DNA from: Spirochaetaceae bacterium
Lineage (GTDB): Bacteria > Spirochaetota > Spirochaetia > DSM-2461
Assembly (NCBI GenBank): GCA_003246505.1
Contig: QKAI01000376.1
Coordinates: 1 to 21,586, forward strand
Reading direction: 5' to 3'
DNA: 21,586 nt
The position numbers were made by a program, and so were the translations under genes. This document shows, in pieces, positions 9,401-16,090 of this stretch. A model generated the notes under the pieces. That model was not told where the DNA came from. It worked only from the letters and a program-made list of their open reading frames with translations, and did not search any database. Each line of letters opens with the position of its first letter. Positions within the stretch are counted from its first letter, which is position 1.

Positions 9401-9728
9401 CCGCTTCCAGGAGGGGGCGGGTCCCCCGGTCTTTCTCATCAGCCTCAAAGCGGGGGGTGTGGGGATCAACCTGACCGCCGCGGACTACGTGCTGATCCTG
9501 GATCCCTGGTGGAATCCGGCGGCGGAGAACCAGGCGGTGGACCGGGCCCACCGGATCGGGCAGAAGCGTTCGGTCATGGTCTACCGGCCCGTGGTGCGGG
9601 ACACGGTGGAGGAGCGGATCCTGGAGCTGCAGGCCCGGAAGCGGGAACTGGTCTCCGATCTGATCACCGAGGAGGCGGGCTTCCTCAAATCCCTGACCCG
9701 GGAAGAAACGGCAGCCCTATTCCGCTAG
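6462..9728 (+). CDS. SWIM zinc-finger / SNF2-family helicase-like ATPase
   Basis: This is a 1088-residue DNA-dependent ATPase. The N-terminal SWIM zinc motif CxC...CxH uses Cys69, Cys71, Cys80 and His82. A bacterial SNF2-associated central region follows. The C-terminal half holds the RecA-like lobes: LADDMGLGKTVQT (Walker A, about residue 655), LILDEAQAVKN (Walker B/DEAQ, about 749), LALTGTPVEN (motif III), SLKAGGVGINLTAAD (motif V) and QAVDRAHRIGQKR (motif VI, about 1024-1036). These proteins remodel or translocate on DNA; the biological role of bacterial SWIM-SNF2 proteins is poorly defined. The start is TTG at 6462, one base after the TGA of the preceding gene, and no in-frame ATG or GTG precedes it. 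The 3' end overlaps the convergent tetR gene by 44 nt. Confidence 0.92.
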   Translation: MTLSLSLSDLAHRYPVDICNRGIELYNEGRVGDLYFDEGRIEAEVEDGGDSYDVRISLNNRGVPVDTDCSCSLCFQAGYCSHITALLVKLINEKIQLVSLPDRGPGAEVLERNVFEDFPVSPLEKGIVSARVIPLEPEESSGAAAFPPDRKSLRPSAGEGTRWKGALNLRFRSGLWRLSPVLLYIKKDGGPGRIDRNFSFHRITEPLTGEEERFLRVLDLVPRGQEEGIPFEKLGDTVLKDRERLTLINDEGQPYAFLPLEKLIVSFDPQSERLFLPELRLPSPRSDIFPAGRILAAGGGELFLADEAGGTVYVYAMGDRAELFEFLRSRAEAPLSLDEIRRARERFAPCLDATLFWNFSPREIRQLTIVPGTVLTGYDGGEQGCAFRLSFDYGSRGVFPHDRHSYRTNGRPVRCREEEDESTLVLFSRDYEREGEIFRWLETWFLTLFGPGSYNSPLNRLRSSYEFTLAKPLTEFLKEQADFLLDRGIELRLEKQKGRVARSGGGSWQFRGTGFREWLALSLSYGDRKIGQAELEEFLQGGMLRAGTDLIIISSGEREKLRILLERGELNKGRLILSPLDYEALDRLEEDFGLTDDAVLRRAKERADRLKGFRGLESVPPPDRFRGELRPYQKGGYDWLHFLRRYDLGGCLADDMGLGKTVQTLCFLQSLKERGELGPVLLLAPVTTLMNWKGEAEKFTPDLAVLVHSGEGRSRSVEDLSRADLVLASYQTFLRDASWMGEVTWDSLILDEAQAVKNWQSKTRTAVRKLGAPRRLALTGTPVENGMAELWSLFDLLEPGLLGTRDMFRRRYQLPLEREGDKSRAEELRRRIAPLMLRRKKEDVLEDLPDKEETLVWLEMGEEQRRVYDEARRGFLALIEETLKEKDPSQAAMEVLTALLRLRQLAVIPALADPRHGRIPSCKLDFLDYFLDDLEAENHRVLIFSQFVQALALVRERLDRRGLPYAYLDGSSRHREEEIARFQEGAGPPVFLISLKAGGVGINLTAADYVLILDPWWNPAAENQAVDRAHRIGQKRSVMVYRPVVRDTVEERILELQARKRELVSDLITEEAGFLKSLTREETAALFR

Positions 9729-10275
9729 ACCGGGCCTTGTCGCTGGCCAGGCCCCGGATCAGGAGGCCCATGTAGGAGGCGTAGCTGTCCTCCGAATCCA
9801 GGTTGTGGATGCTCCCCAGGATCAGGGAGAAGAACATGTTGGAGATGAGCCGGGGGGACGCGTCGTCCCGGACCCATCCCTCCTCCTGGCCCTCCGCCAG
9901 AAAACGGGCCACCTTCTGTTTGATAATCTCATAGCTCCTCTTGTAGAGGGTCTCCAACTCCGTATCCCGGAAAACGCGGCGGGCGCAGAACTGCTCCGTG
10001 GTCCCTATCACATCGGCCAGGTGCTCCATGAGCATCCGTCCCCGGTCCAGAAAGGGAAGCTCCCGCTCCAGAATGCTCTCCACCCGCACCCTCTCCCTTT
10101 CGAAGAAGTGGACCGCCGTCTTTTCCAGCAGCTCCTCCCGGGAGTGGAAGTGATTGTAAAGGGTTTTCCGGGCGACCCCCAGATCCCGGGAGAGCTCGTC
10201 CATGGTAAAGGGCTTCCCCTCTAGCAGATAGTCCACGGTCCTGTCCAGGAGCCTTTCCTCTTTCTCTTTTTTCAC
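9685..10275 (-). CDS. TetR-family transcriptional regulator of the efflux operon
   Basis: The 196-residue protein starts at GTG 10275-10273, which overlaps the TGA of the TolC-type gene (GTGA) and has GGGAGG at good spacing. An open frame continues upstream to 10848, but that part is antiparallel shadow coding with no TetR character. The N-terminal helix-turn-helix is typical: FTMDELSRDLGVARKTLYNH (about residues 23-42) followed by FHSREELLEKTAVHFF. The remainder is a helical ligand-binding and dimerisation domain without recognisable ligand residues. As last gene of the MFP-RND-TolC operon it probably represses its own transcription; a candidate operator is at 15811-15832. Its last 44 nt are antisense to the end of the SNF2 gene. 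Confidence 0.9.
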   Translation of the reverse strand: MKKEKEERLLDRTVDYLLEGKPFTMDELSRDLGVARKTLYNHFHSREELLEKTAVHFFERERVRVESILERELPFLDRGRMLMEHLADVIGTTEQFCARRVFRDTELETLYKRSYEIIKQKVARFLAEGQEEGWVRDDASPRLISNMFFSLILGSIHNLDSEDSYASYMGLLIRGLASDKARSSGIGLPFLPGSGI

Positions 10276-11645
10276 AGTTTCCCTCCCGTAAGATATTCCA
10301 GGGCATAGAGGCTTTGGAAGTAAAGGAGGATCCGGGAGAGCCGGTCGATGGAGGCGCTCTCCTCCTCCAGCACCTTTTTCAGATACTCCTCTTCCCCCTC
10401 CGCCCCGGCCTGCCAGAGGCTGCGCTTGATCTCCCTCTCCTCCCGGATCTTTCTGATCTCCACGTCCCCGTAGAGGATTCTCTGTTTCTGCAGCTCCAGG
10501 GCGTTCCTTTCCGATTCCAGACTCTCCCTCAGGGAGGAGAGGGCCTCTTCGTAGCGGGCCCGGGCGGCCCTTTCCTCCCCCCGGGACTCCTCCCAGTCGT
10601 GGCGGTCTCGGCCGCTGTCGTAGATATTTCCCTTCAGGGCCAGGGTGGCCGTGGCGGTGACGTTGCCCCTGTACCACTCCTCCTCCCCGAAGGGGAGGGT
10701 GTCGGCCCCGTATTTCAGGTCCAGCTGAAAGCCCAGGTCGGGAAGGTGGGACTTCTGCCTCTCCCCGATCCGGCTGAGGTAATTCAGGGCTTCCGTCCCC
10801 GCCTCCAGCTGCCGGAGCTCCCCGTTCCCCTCCAGAATCCTCTGCCACAGAATCTCCCCGTCGGGAAGGGAATCCTCCCCGGCCCAGACATCCCCGGGAT
10901 AGGCGTAGGACAGGAGGTCGTCGGTGACCTCCCCAAGCCCGGTCAGGCTCTCCAGGCGCCGGAAAATCTCCCCCCTCCTCTGGGTGAGTTCGGTGCGGGC
11001 CAAGGCGATTTCCCGGGAGAGCATCTCCGCCTCCAGCACATCCGTCTTGAGGAGGAAGCCCTTGTCGTAGCTCTCCCGGACGATCCTCGTCAGCCGGGGG
11101 GCGGTCTCCTCCTGAATCGCCAGATGCTCCCCGGTCCTGTCCAGGACGGCCAGGGAGGTGAGGAGGGTTTCCAGCTCCGTCCGGATCTTCCTCTCCTCCA
11201 GGGAGAGGGTTCGGGCCTGCAGCTCCTTTTGCGCCCCGGCGGCCCCTACGGCCAGGTCCAGCTTGCCCCAGGTATAAAGGCTCTGGTTGAGGGTCAGGCC
11301 CAGCTGGTAATAATTGTTCCCCAAATCGTCCATGAAGACGATGTCCCCGGCGGGGAGGGCTCCTATGCCGGGTATGGTGCCCAGATCCCCCGCCGCCACG
11401 GTTATGCCCTCCTGGGGAAAGGCCAGGTAGCTGTAGCTGAGCAGTCCCGAAACAAGGGGGCCCCTGGCCGCCCGGGCCTTCTCCTCCCCGGCGGCGGCCC
11501 TGTCCGACTCCCCCCGGAGCCGTTCCAGGGAGGGGTTGCCCCCCAGGGCCAGGGAGAAAAGGTCCTCCAGATCGTAGGGGGGGGACTGGGCGAAAAGGAG
11601 GGCACCGGTCAGCATCAGGGAGGGGAACAGGGCGGCTTTCTTCAT
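10272..11645 (-). CDS. TolC-family outer-membrane efflux protein
   Basis: The 457-residue protein has a signal peptide (MKKAALFPSLMLTGALLFAQ) with a signal peptidase I-like site and no lipobox cysteine, so it should be an outer-membrane barrel/tunnel rather than a lipoprotein. It contains the two-fold repeated long helical segments of OEP proteins: the first begins YDLEDLFSLALGGNPSLERL, with LNQSLYTWGKLDLAVGAA near residues 119-136, and the second half has LALKGNIYDSGRDRHDWEES. These correspond to the family's strand-helix repeats. ATG at 11645 overlaps the TGA of the RND gene by 4 nt, with GGAGGAG 8 nt upstream. Its partners are the RND pump and membrane fusion protein encoded just before it. 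Confidence 0.9.
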   Translation of the reverse strand: MKKAALFPSLMLTGALLFAQSPPYDLEDLFSLALGGNPSLERLRGESDRAAAGEEKARAARGPLVSGLLSYSYLAFPQEGITVAAGDLGTIPGIGALPAGDIVFMDDLGNNYYQLGLTLNQSLYTWGKLDLAVGAAGAQKELQARTLSLEERKIRTELETLLTSLAVLDRTGEHLAIQEETAPRLTRIVRESYDKGFLLKTDVLEAEMLSREIALARTELTQRRGEIFRRLESLTGLGEVTDDLLSYAYPGDVWAGEDSLPDGEILWQRILEGNGELRQLEAGTEALNYLSRIGERQKSHLPDLGFQLDLKYGADTLPFGEEEWYRGNVTATATLALKGNIYDSGRDRHDWEESRGEERAARARYEEALSSLRESLESERNALELQKQRILYGDVEIRKIREEREIKRSLWQAGAEGEEEYLKKVLEEESASIDRLSRILLYFQSLYALEYLTGGKL

Positions 11646-14600
11646 TTTTTATGCTCCTCCAGGAGGGAGTAGAGAACCGGGATGAGGATGAGGGTGATGA
11701 GGGTGGAGGTGGTGAGCCCCCCGGCGATGGCCTGGCCCAGGGAGCTGAGCATCTTCCCCCCCTCTCCCCAGCCCAGGGCGATGGGCATGAGGCCCAGGAT
11801 GGTGGTCAGGGTGGTCATGACGATGGGCTTGAGCCGGCTCGAGCCGCCCCGGACCACCGCTTCCCGGAGGGGCACCCCCCGGCTCCGGAGCAGGTTGGTG
11901 TAGTCTATGAGGACGATGGCGTTGTTCACCACGATCCCCGACAGGGCGATCATGCCCAGGAGGGAGACCACGTTCAGGGTGGAGCCGAAGAGGAGCAGCC
12001 CCAGGATGACCCCGATGAGGGTGAAGGGGACCGAGGCCATGACGATGAGGGGCTGGAGGAAGCGCTCGAACTGGATGACCATGACCGTGTAGACCAGGAA
12101 GATCGCCGCCGCCATGACCAGGAGCATGCTCCGGAAGGAGGAGTCCATCTCCGCGGTGCTGCCCCCCACTTCCCACTCCACCCCCGGGGGAAGATCGGTT
12201 TTTCCCAGTTCCGAAGCGATTCTGCCCCGTATCTCCCGCACGTCCGATTCGTAGAGCTGTCCCGACACCTTGAGGGTCTTCATCCCGTCCCGGTGCTCGA
12301 TGGCGGATACGGTCTTTTCCCGCCTCAGGAAGGCGAAGGACCCCAGGGGCACCGGCTCTCCCGAGGCGCCCCGCAGGGTGATCCTGTCCAGTACGGAGGG
12401 ATCGGTCTCCCCGTCCTTCAGGGTGGAGGTCAGGCGGATCGTCCGCTGCCCCCCGGGGGTGTCCAGCTCCCCCGCCTCGGCGCCGTTGAAGACGATGCGG
12501 TTCGTCAGGGCCGCCTCCGCCGCGCTTATGCCGTACTGCCCCATGAGCAGGTGGTCCAGGTCTATGACCAGGGCCTCCTGGTTCACATTGATGCTCCGGT
12601 CGATCTTGCTGATCCCCGGCTCCCTTTCCATGAGGGCCTTGACCTGCTCCGAAGCGGCTATCAGGTCCTCCATGCTGTTCCCGAAGAGGTCTATGACCAT
12701 GCCCCCGCCCCCGGTGGAGGCGGCCAGGAGTTGGTCGAATCCCCCGTTGCTCACGGTCACGTTCAGGTCGGGGATGCGCCGGGGCAGCTCCTCCTGCAGC
12801 AGATTGATCAGCTCCCGGGCGCCCCTCTTCCTCTCGGTCAGGCGGACCAGCTGCAGGTTGCCGTAGCTCCTGTTGTCCGCCGGGCCGGAGAGCATGCCCC
12901 CGCCCCCCACGGTGAAGGCCGACGTGGTCACCTCCGGGGCGAGCTGTGCGATGGTGCTCTCCACCAGGGCGGTTTTCTCCCAGGTTTTTTCCAGATCGTA
13001 GGAGGCGGGGAATTCGCAGGCGAGGGTGATCTCGTTCATGTCCGTGGAGGGGATGAATTCGAAACCCAGAAACCGGGTGAGGAAGAGGCTCAGGAAGAGG
13101 AGGAACACCGCGATGAGCACCACCAGGGGGCGTCTGTCCAGAACCCTTTCCAGGAGGCGGGCGTACTCCCTCTCCAGCCATGCCAGGGCCCGCTCCATGA
13201 AGGAGAAGATCCGCTCCAGCCGGGGGGATGTTCCGTTTTTTCTTGCCAGGGGCTTCAGCATCTGGGAGGAGAGGAAGGGAACGATGACCAGGGCCGCCAG
13301 AAGGGAGGAGAGGAGGGCGAAGCCCATGGTGAGGGAGATGTCCCGGAGAATCTCCCCGATCATGCCCCTTAGGAAGAGGAGGGGGAGGAAGACCGCCAGG
13401 GAGGTCATGGTGGAGGCGGTGATGGCCCCGGCCATCTCGTCGGTCCCCGTCCGGGACGATTCGATCCGGTCCCCGGAGAGGAGGAAGTGGCGGTGGATGT
13501 TCTCCAGAATCACGATGGAGGAGTCCACTATCATGCCTATGGCCACGGTGAGCCCTCCCAGGGTCATGATGTTCAGGCTCATGCCCCGCAGTTTCATCGC
13601 CGCCAGGGCGGTCATGAGGGAGAAGGGGATGGAGAGGGAGATAATGGCGGTGAGGCGGATGTTATGGAGGAAGAGGAAGAGGATCAGAACCGCCAGGATG
13701 CCCCCCATGAGGGCGGAGTTGATCACCGACCGGAGGGAGAGCTCGATGGTGCGGGAGTCGTCGCTCAGGGTGGCGAAGGAGAGGCGCCCCTCCTGTTCCG
13801 CCTCGATCCGGGCCATCTCCCTCTTTATCTGTCCGATGGTTTCCGTGGCGTCCGCCTCCTGGACCAGGTCGAAGCTGACCATGAGGATCTCCTTGCCCCC
13901 GGAAAGGGCCAGGACGGACCGGTCCTCCAGGGACCAGCGCACCTCCGCCACGTCCCGGATGCGGACGGGCAGACCGTCCCGGCTCCCTATGACGGTCATG
14001 GCCACCTCCTCCAGGGAGGAGTAGCGCCCGTCGGTGCGGATGTTCAGGGTCTTTTTTTTCATGGTCACCGATCCGGCGGGGAGGGAGCGGTTCCCGTACT
14101 CCAGGGCGTTCAGAACGTCCACGGGGGTCAGTCCCGTCCTGGTCAGCCGGTCCGGATCCAGGAGGACCTCCGCCTCCCGCGTCAGGGCTCCGGTCAGGCT
14201 TACCTGGCCCACCCCGGGGATGCGGGAGAAGCGGGGTATCAGGCTCCGGTCCATGTAGTCGGAGAGGGTGACCAGGGGGAGTTCGCTCCTCACCGCCGCG
14301 GTAAAGGCGGAGAGGGAGGAGGAGGACATCTTGAACAGGGCCGGAGGTCCGGAAATATCCCCGGGCAGGTCTCCGGCGGCGCTGTTCAGCCTCTCCCGGA
14401 TCTCCGTGGTGCGATCGTCGACCACCGTGTCCATGGTGAAGGAGACCATGATGAAGGAGAGGGAGTCGGAGGAGGTGGAGCTGATCTCCGAAACGCCGCT
14501 CAGCAGGGCCAGCTCGTCCTCAAGGGGATTGGTGATCTCCCTCTCCACATCCTCCGGGGAACCCCCGGGCCAGGTGGTGAAGATGAGGACGCGGGGCAGC

Positions 14601-14722
14601 TCCACCTGGGCGAAGAGCTGCTGCTTCAGCCCCGCCAGGGAGAGGAGCGAACCCAGGAGCAGGGTCGCCGAGAGGATCGTGATGACCGCCGGATGGTCAA
14701 TGGCGTAGCGGGAGATCCTCAC
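11642..14722 (-). CDS. RND-family efflux transporter, inner-membrane pump (AcrB/HAE-like)
   Basis: The 1026-residue protein has the standard RND layout: an N-terminal TM helix, a porter domain with TTWPGGSPEDVEREITNPLE (about residues 49-68), a block of TM helices with IGMIVDSSIVILENI (about 395-409), a central TM linker, a second porter domain and a C-terminal TM block with GIVVNNAIVLIDYTN (about 930-944). In AcrB the proton relay uses Asp407, Asp408 and Lys940. Here only one Asp (VDSS) is present and the TM10 lysine position is Asn. This Asp/Asn variant occurs in many non-proteobacterial HAE-like pumps, so the protein is probably functional. The start is GTG 14722, overlapping the MFP stop as GTGA. 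The substrate (drug, lipid or envelope component) cannot be deduced. Confidence 0.92.
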   Translation of the reverse strand: MRISRYAIDHPAVITILSATLLLGSLLSLAGLKQQLFAQVELPRVLIFTTWPGGSPEDVEREITNPLEDELALLSGVSEISSTSSDSLSFIMVSFTMDTVVDDRTTEIRERLNSAAGDLPGDISGPPALFKMSSSSLSAFTAAVRSELPLVTLSDYMDRSLIPRFSRIPGVGQVSLTGALTREAEVLLDPDRLTRTGLTPVDVLNALEYGNRSLPAGSVTMKKKTLNIRTDGRYSSLEEVAMTVIGSRDGLPVRIRDVAEVRWSLEDRSVLALSGGKEILMVSFDLVQEADATETIGQIKREMARIEAEQEGRLSFATLSDDSRTIELSLRSVINSALMGGILAVLILFLFLHNIRLTAIISLSIPFSLMTALAAMKLRGMSLNIMTLGGLTVAIGMIVDSSIVILENIHRHFLLSGDRIESSRTGTDEMAGAITASTMTSLAVFLPLLFLRGMIGEILRDISLTMGFALLSSLLAALVIVPFLSSQMLKPLARKNGTSPRLERIFSFMERALAWLEREYARLLERVLDRRPLVVLIAVFLLFLSLFLTRFLGFEFIPSTDMNEITLACEFPASYDLEKTWEKTALVESTIAQLAPEVTTSAFTVGGGGMLSGPADNRSYGNLQLVRLTERKRGARELINLLQEELPRRIPDLNVTVSNGGFDQLLAASTGGGGMVIDLFGNSMEDLIAASEQVKALMEREPGISKIDRSINVNQEALVIDLDHLLMGQYGISAAEAALTNRIVFNGAEAGELDTPGGQRTIRLTSTLKDGETDPSVLDRITLRGASGEPVPLGSFAFLRREKTVSAIEHRDGMKTLKVSGQLYESDVREIRGRIASELGKTDLPPGVEWEVGGSTAEMDSSFRSMLLVMAAAIFLVYTVMVIQFERFLQPLIVMASVPFTLIGVILGLLLFGSTLNVVSLLGMIALSGIVVNNAIVLIDYTNLLRSRGVPLREAVVRGGSSRLKPIVMTTLTTILGLMPIALGWGEGGKMLSSLGQAIAGGLTTSTLITLILIPVLYSLLEEHKK

Positions 14723-15780
14723 GGGCCCGCCCCGTCCAGTATCCGGACTCTCTGCCCGGGAACCAGGAAGTTCTGCCCCTCCACGATAAAGTCGTAATCC
14801 CCCCAGCCGTCGGGCAGGGCGCAGAACTCCTCCGTTTCGAAAATCTCCCCGTAGGGCAGGGGCTGCGCCTTACCGTCCCCGTCCACGAACCAGACCCGGC
14901 CGTCCTCGGTGACCGCCTCCAGGGGCAGGTAGAGCCGATTCTCCCGAACCTCCAGATTATAAACCACCGCCAAGAGCATGCCCGGCTTGAGAAGGGGATT
15001 TTCCTCCAGGGTCAGGGTGACCACGAACTGTCCCGTCCCGGGGGAGACGTAGGGGGCCACCGACTTGAGCCGGGCCCGGAAGGACTCCCCTTCGAGGGCG
15101 GGGGAGGTGACCCCATTCACCCTGTCTTCCTCCCCGTTCAGGAAGAGGGGCAGGTAGATTTCGGGGACCCCCGTCCGGACCGTCAGGTCCCTCAGGCTGC
15201 CGATGGTCAGCACCGGGGTGTCGGTCCCCGCCATGGCCCCCCGGTTGATGTGCTCCGCCAGCACCGTCCCCTCTATGGGAGAGGTGAGCCGGGTATAGCC
15301 GAACTGGAGCCGGGCCAGCTCGTACTGGGAGTTCAGGGCGTCGTACTGGGCCTTGGCCCGGTTGTAATCCTCCTCCGATGCGGCCCCCGCCTTGTAGAGG
15401 GCGGAAAGGCGCTCGTAGGTGGAACGGGCCGCCTCCCAGGAGGCCCGGGCCTGCATGAGGGAGAGGCGGTACCCCTCCGGATCGATCAGGGCGACCTCCT
15501 GGCCCTCCCGGACAGTCTCCCCGGTGGTGACCAGAATGTCGTCTATCCGACCGGGAATCCGGGGCACCAGGGTGATCTGGTTATCCGACTGGACCGTTCC
15601 GGTCACCAGAACCGTCCGGGCCAGGGTGCCCCGCCGGGCCTTCTCCACCCTCACCGGGGAGAGAACCTCCCGGGATTCCCCCTCCTTCCCCCGGTCCGGG
15701 AGGAGCCAGAGGAGAATGAGAAGAAGGAAAAGCAGGCCCGTGATCCCGTAGGGAAGGCTCCTTTTCAGGAATCGGTTCAT
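14719..15780 (-). CDS. Membrane fusion protein (HlyD/AcrA family periplasmic adaptor) of RND pump
   Basis: The 353-residue protein has one N-terminal membrane anchor (about residues 11-27, no lipobox). It then has a first lipoyl half (VPRIPGRIDDILVTTGETVR, 72-91), a short alpha-helical hairpin (about 103-158), a second lipoyl half (YTRLTSPIEGTVLAEHINRG, 162-181) and beta-barrel and membrane-proximal domains. It would link the RND pump to the TolC-type channel. This is the first gene of the operon. ATG 15780 is preceded by GGGAGG and by promoter elements overlapped by a possible TetR operator. The end overlaps the RND gene start by 4 nt. Confidence 0.92.
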   Translation of the reverse strand: MNRFLKRSLPYGITGLLFLLLILLWLLPDRGKEGESREVLSPVRVEKARRGTLARTVLVTGTVQSDNQITLVPRIPGRIDDILVTTGETVREGQEVALIDPEGYRLSLMQARASWEAARSTYERLSALYKAGAASEEDYNRAKAQYDALNSQYELARLQFGYTRLTSPIEGTVLAEHINRGAMAGTDTPVLTIGSLRDLTVRTGVPEIYLPLFLNGEEDRVNGVTSPALEGESFRARLKSVAPYVSPGTGQFVVTLTLEENPLLKPGMLLAVVYNLEVRENRLYLPLEAVTEDGRVWFVDGDGKAQPLPYGEIFETEEFCALPDGWGDYDFIVEGQNFLVPGQRVRILDGAGP

Positions 15781-15810
15781 GAAAACCTCCCGTATTTATA
15801 CAGAAGCAGT

Positions 15811-15832
15811 GTCAGATGTGTAATAATCAGAC
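15811..15832. promoter_or_regulatory. Candidate TetR operator (imperfect 22-bp palindrome)
   Basis: Half-sites GTCnGAT and ATCnGAC flank a central TA, with 7 of 11 symmetric pairs matching. The site covers the -10 of the first promoter and the -35 of the second, where a TetR dimer would block transcription. A dyad of this quality can occur by chance about once or twice in an intergenic region of this size, so position rather than symmetry is the main support. Confidence 0.4.
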
Positions 15833-15851
15833 CATTCAGGGTTTTCGTCAA
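15823..15851 (-). promoter_or_regulatory. Promoter of the MFP-RND-TolC-TetR operon
   Basis: On the minus strand TTGACG (15851-15846), a 17-nt spacer and GATTAT (15828-15823). A second possible promoter lies closer to the gene: ATTACA (15824-15819), 18 nt, TATAAA (15800-15795). A third, with a perfect TATAAT, lies further upstream: TTACCC (15896-15891), 17 nt, TATAAT (15873-15868). Which one is used cannot be decided by eye. Confidence 0.5.
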
Positions 15852-16090
15852 GGGATAGGGGGAGGAAATTATACAAAAAAAAGGGGGAATGGGTAAAAAT
15901 GGAGAATGAAGAATTAAGAATAATCACGCGGATCCCTCTACTGATTTGTATATAACTAAACTCTCCCTTGCTGTATCTCCCCGAACATCTTAAGCTGACC
16001 CATGCAAAATGAATATCCCGATAAACTAAGCAACAACCGGAGAGGGGCTCCCTTTTTCCAGGGTTTTCTAAAAGGAAGCGGGGCTAAGTC
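15852..16090. other. Intergenic region between efflux operon and PTER-like gene
   Basis: About 240 nt of AT-richer sequence between divergent genes. It contains TATAAC at 15951-15956 without a convincing -35, and a weak GGAG-loop-CTCC hairpin followed by CTTTTT near 16037-16055, just before the PTER-like gene. No recognisable riboswitch, tRNA or coding sequence was found. Confidence 0.4.

Noticed and set aside
10276..10848. N-terminal extension of the TetR frame up to 10848
   Set aside because: Overlaps the TolC gene in another frame, is Gly/Arg/Pro-rich, and a GTG with good ribosome-binding site at 10275 gives a normal-length TetR.
11651..13372. 573-codon plus-strand open frame, and others at 10314-11672 and 13487-14797, opposite the efflux operon
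   Set aside because: Antisense shadows; products are Gly/Pro/Gln/Glu-rich and resemble no protein family, while the minus strand encodes full-length RND and TolC proteins with overlapping starts.
16037..16055. GGAG/CTCC hairpin followed by T-run before the PTER-like gene, considered as attenuator
   Set aside because: Only a 4-bp stem; noted in the intergenic entry but not called.
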